Shown here piece by piece: positions 13,265 through 13,834 of a stretch of 13,834 nt of DNA (position 1 is the first letter of the stretch; each line of letters starts with the position of its first letter). Source of the stretch: Candidatus Curtissbacteria bacterium RIFCSPLOWO2_01_FULL_41_18 (lineage in GTDB: Bacteria; Patescibacteriota; Microgenomatia; Curtissbacterales; GWA2-41-24); assembly GCA_001776475.1 (NCBI GenBank), contig MFBQ01000008.1, positions 1 to 13,834 on the forward strand, given 5' to 3'. The notes beneath the pieces are model-generated. The model did no database searches and was not told the DNA's origin. It saw only the letters and a list, made by a program, of their open reading frames with translations. The position numbers were made by a program, and so were the translations under genes.

Positions 13265-13630
13265 TTAAAATTCTGTGCTGCTTGGTCTGTACTGTAATGC
13301 TTCGGCGACGTGGTTGGATTTGATTTTGACGGATTCCTCAAGATCGGCAATTGTTCTGGCGATTTTAATGACACGGTGGAAGGCTCTTGCCGAGAGACTG
13401 AGTTTCGTTATTACCTGTTTGAGTAAAAGTATCGACTGCTGATCTAAGTTACAGAACTGCTTTAACTGCTTATTGTTCATCTCAGCGTTTGATGTAATTT
13501 TTAGACCTTTGAATCTTTTAAGCTGAATATCTCTGGCTTTTTGGACTCGGGATTGTATTGATTTTGACGGCTCAGCCTTTATCTGTTTAGTCAATTTTTC
13601 GACTTTAACCGCCGGAACCGAAACGTGCAT
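13265..13630 (-). pseudogene. comM: C-terminal remnant of ComM/YifB (Mg-chelatase-like AAA+ ATPase)
   Basis: The 121 residues match only the end of the roughly 500-residue ComM, a helicase that promotes branch migration in natural transformation. Visible landmarks are MHVSVPAVKVEKL at 1-13, the ARDIQLKRF type block at 32-40, SNAEMNNKQLKQFC at 47-60, and the Mg_chelatase_C core LSLSARAFHRVIKIARTIADLE at 78-99, then VAEALQYR at 108-115. The whole AAA+ part with Walker motifs is absent. Upstream in the same frame the codons still read LSDRGSD, a possible echo of the LLDRID that precedes MHV in ComM. An in-frame TAA follows at 13655-13657, and a different gene ends at 13641. The surviving domain has no internal stop, so an expressed stand-alone domain is possible. 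Confidence 0.75.
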
Positions 13631-13640
13631 ATCAGACCCT

Positions 13641-13834
13641 CTATCGCTTAAATTTTATGAGATAAAATAACGACACAATAATTAAGATAGAAGATATGGC
13701 AATAGGTGCGATAACAGGCCCGACCCACGGGGTTGGCAGTAAGAAGAATATATCAAGATCAGTAAAGCTTTTTGGCCAACCAATTGTTAACCTTAAAAAA
13801 ATATAATAAAAAATATCCCAAACTCCAAAGCTTA
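13641..13834 (-). CDS. Hypothetical membrane protein, 3' end only
   Basis: The last 63 codons of a gene that enters from the right edge and ends with TAG at 13641-13643. The frame reads WDIFYYIFLRLTIGWP, then DLDIFFLLPTPWVGP, then a transmembrane helix (about VIAPIAISSILIIVSLFYLI) and a basic end KFKR. The W-D-I-F-Y-Y and LLPTPWVGP pattern recalls an uncharacterised bacterial membrane-protein family, from memory. It stops ten bases before the ATG of the comM remnant on the same strand. Confidence 0.65.
   Translation of the reverse strand, partial: SFGVWDIFYYIFLRLTIGWPKSFTDLDIFFLLPTPWVGPVIAPIAISSILIIVSLFYLIKFKR

Noticed and set aside
1..13834. Alternative genetic code (UGA as Gly, as in Gracilibacteria/Absconditabacteria)
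   Set aside because: UGA serves as the natural stop of aspS, DUF4446 and vapB, and the long conserved genes are intact under the standard code.
1..13834. CRISPR arrays, tRNA or rRNA genes, IS elements, prophage genes
   Set aside because: No regularly spaced repeats, cloverleaf-like sequence, transposase or phage structural genes were found on either strand by reading.

Overview
The window reads as a chromosomal segment of a Candidate Phyla Radiation (Patescibacteria) bacterium, most plausibly of the Microgenomates group. The grounds are tight gene packing and strongly reduced housekeeping genes, such as an aspartyl-tRNA synthetase without its GAD domain. Small families typical of that group are also present (DUF4446, DUF3048/YerB-like, DUF5679 zinc ribbon, wHTH-nucleotidyltransferase). 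Several genes lack a recognisable Shine-Dalgarno sequence, and GTG/TTG starts are frequent. UGA is used as an ordinary stop (aspS, DUF4446, vapB), so the code is standard. The lineage is an inference from gene content; no rRNA is present.

Left part (1-5497): a minus-strand aspS gene is coupled by a 4-base overlap to a penicillin-binding D-Ala-D-Ala carboxypeptidase that runs off the left edge. Upstream, divergent promoters with touching -35 boxes serve aspS and a small plus-strand ORF for a disordered, charged protein. That ORF ends tail to tail with recJ (single-strand exonuclease). Divergent from recJ is a CCA-adding tRNA nucleotidyltransferase gene that carries two heptanucleotide minisatellites inside its reading frame.

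Middle (5490-10767, all minus strand): an AbrB-type antitoxin/Doc toxin pair has its own promoter and three helically spaced operator copies. Upstream of it lies a wHTH-nucleotidyltransferase-secD-secF operon (protein export). Upstream of that is a DUF4446-DUF3048 pair of membrane-anchored proteins, in which the downstream start codon is the loop of a perfect hairpin.

Right part (10768-13834): a promoter-rich spacer with repeated CCATTGAC motifs separates DUF4446 from two small plus-strand genes, a C-terminally anchored basic protein and a 46-residue zinc ribbon. These end at a bidirectional terminator, facing a membrane-anchored protein of unknown function. A vapBC toxin-antitoxin operon follows, with a predicted leaderless promoter whose spacer is a palindromic operator. 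Beyond it are a 200-bp spacer without a convincing gene, an N-terminally truncated comM remnant, and the 3' end of a membrane-protein gene.

No CRISPR array, tRNA, rRNA, IS element or prophage was seen. The window is mainly core metabolism plus two toxin-antitoxin loci. The most unusual signals are regulatory (start-codon hairpin, phased operators, leaderless promoters) and structural (GAD-less AspRS, minisatellites inside cca, comM fragment).
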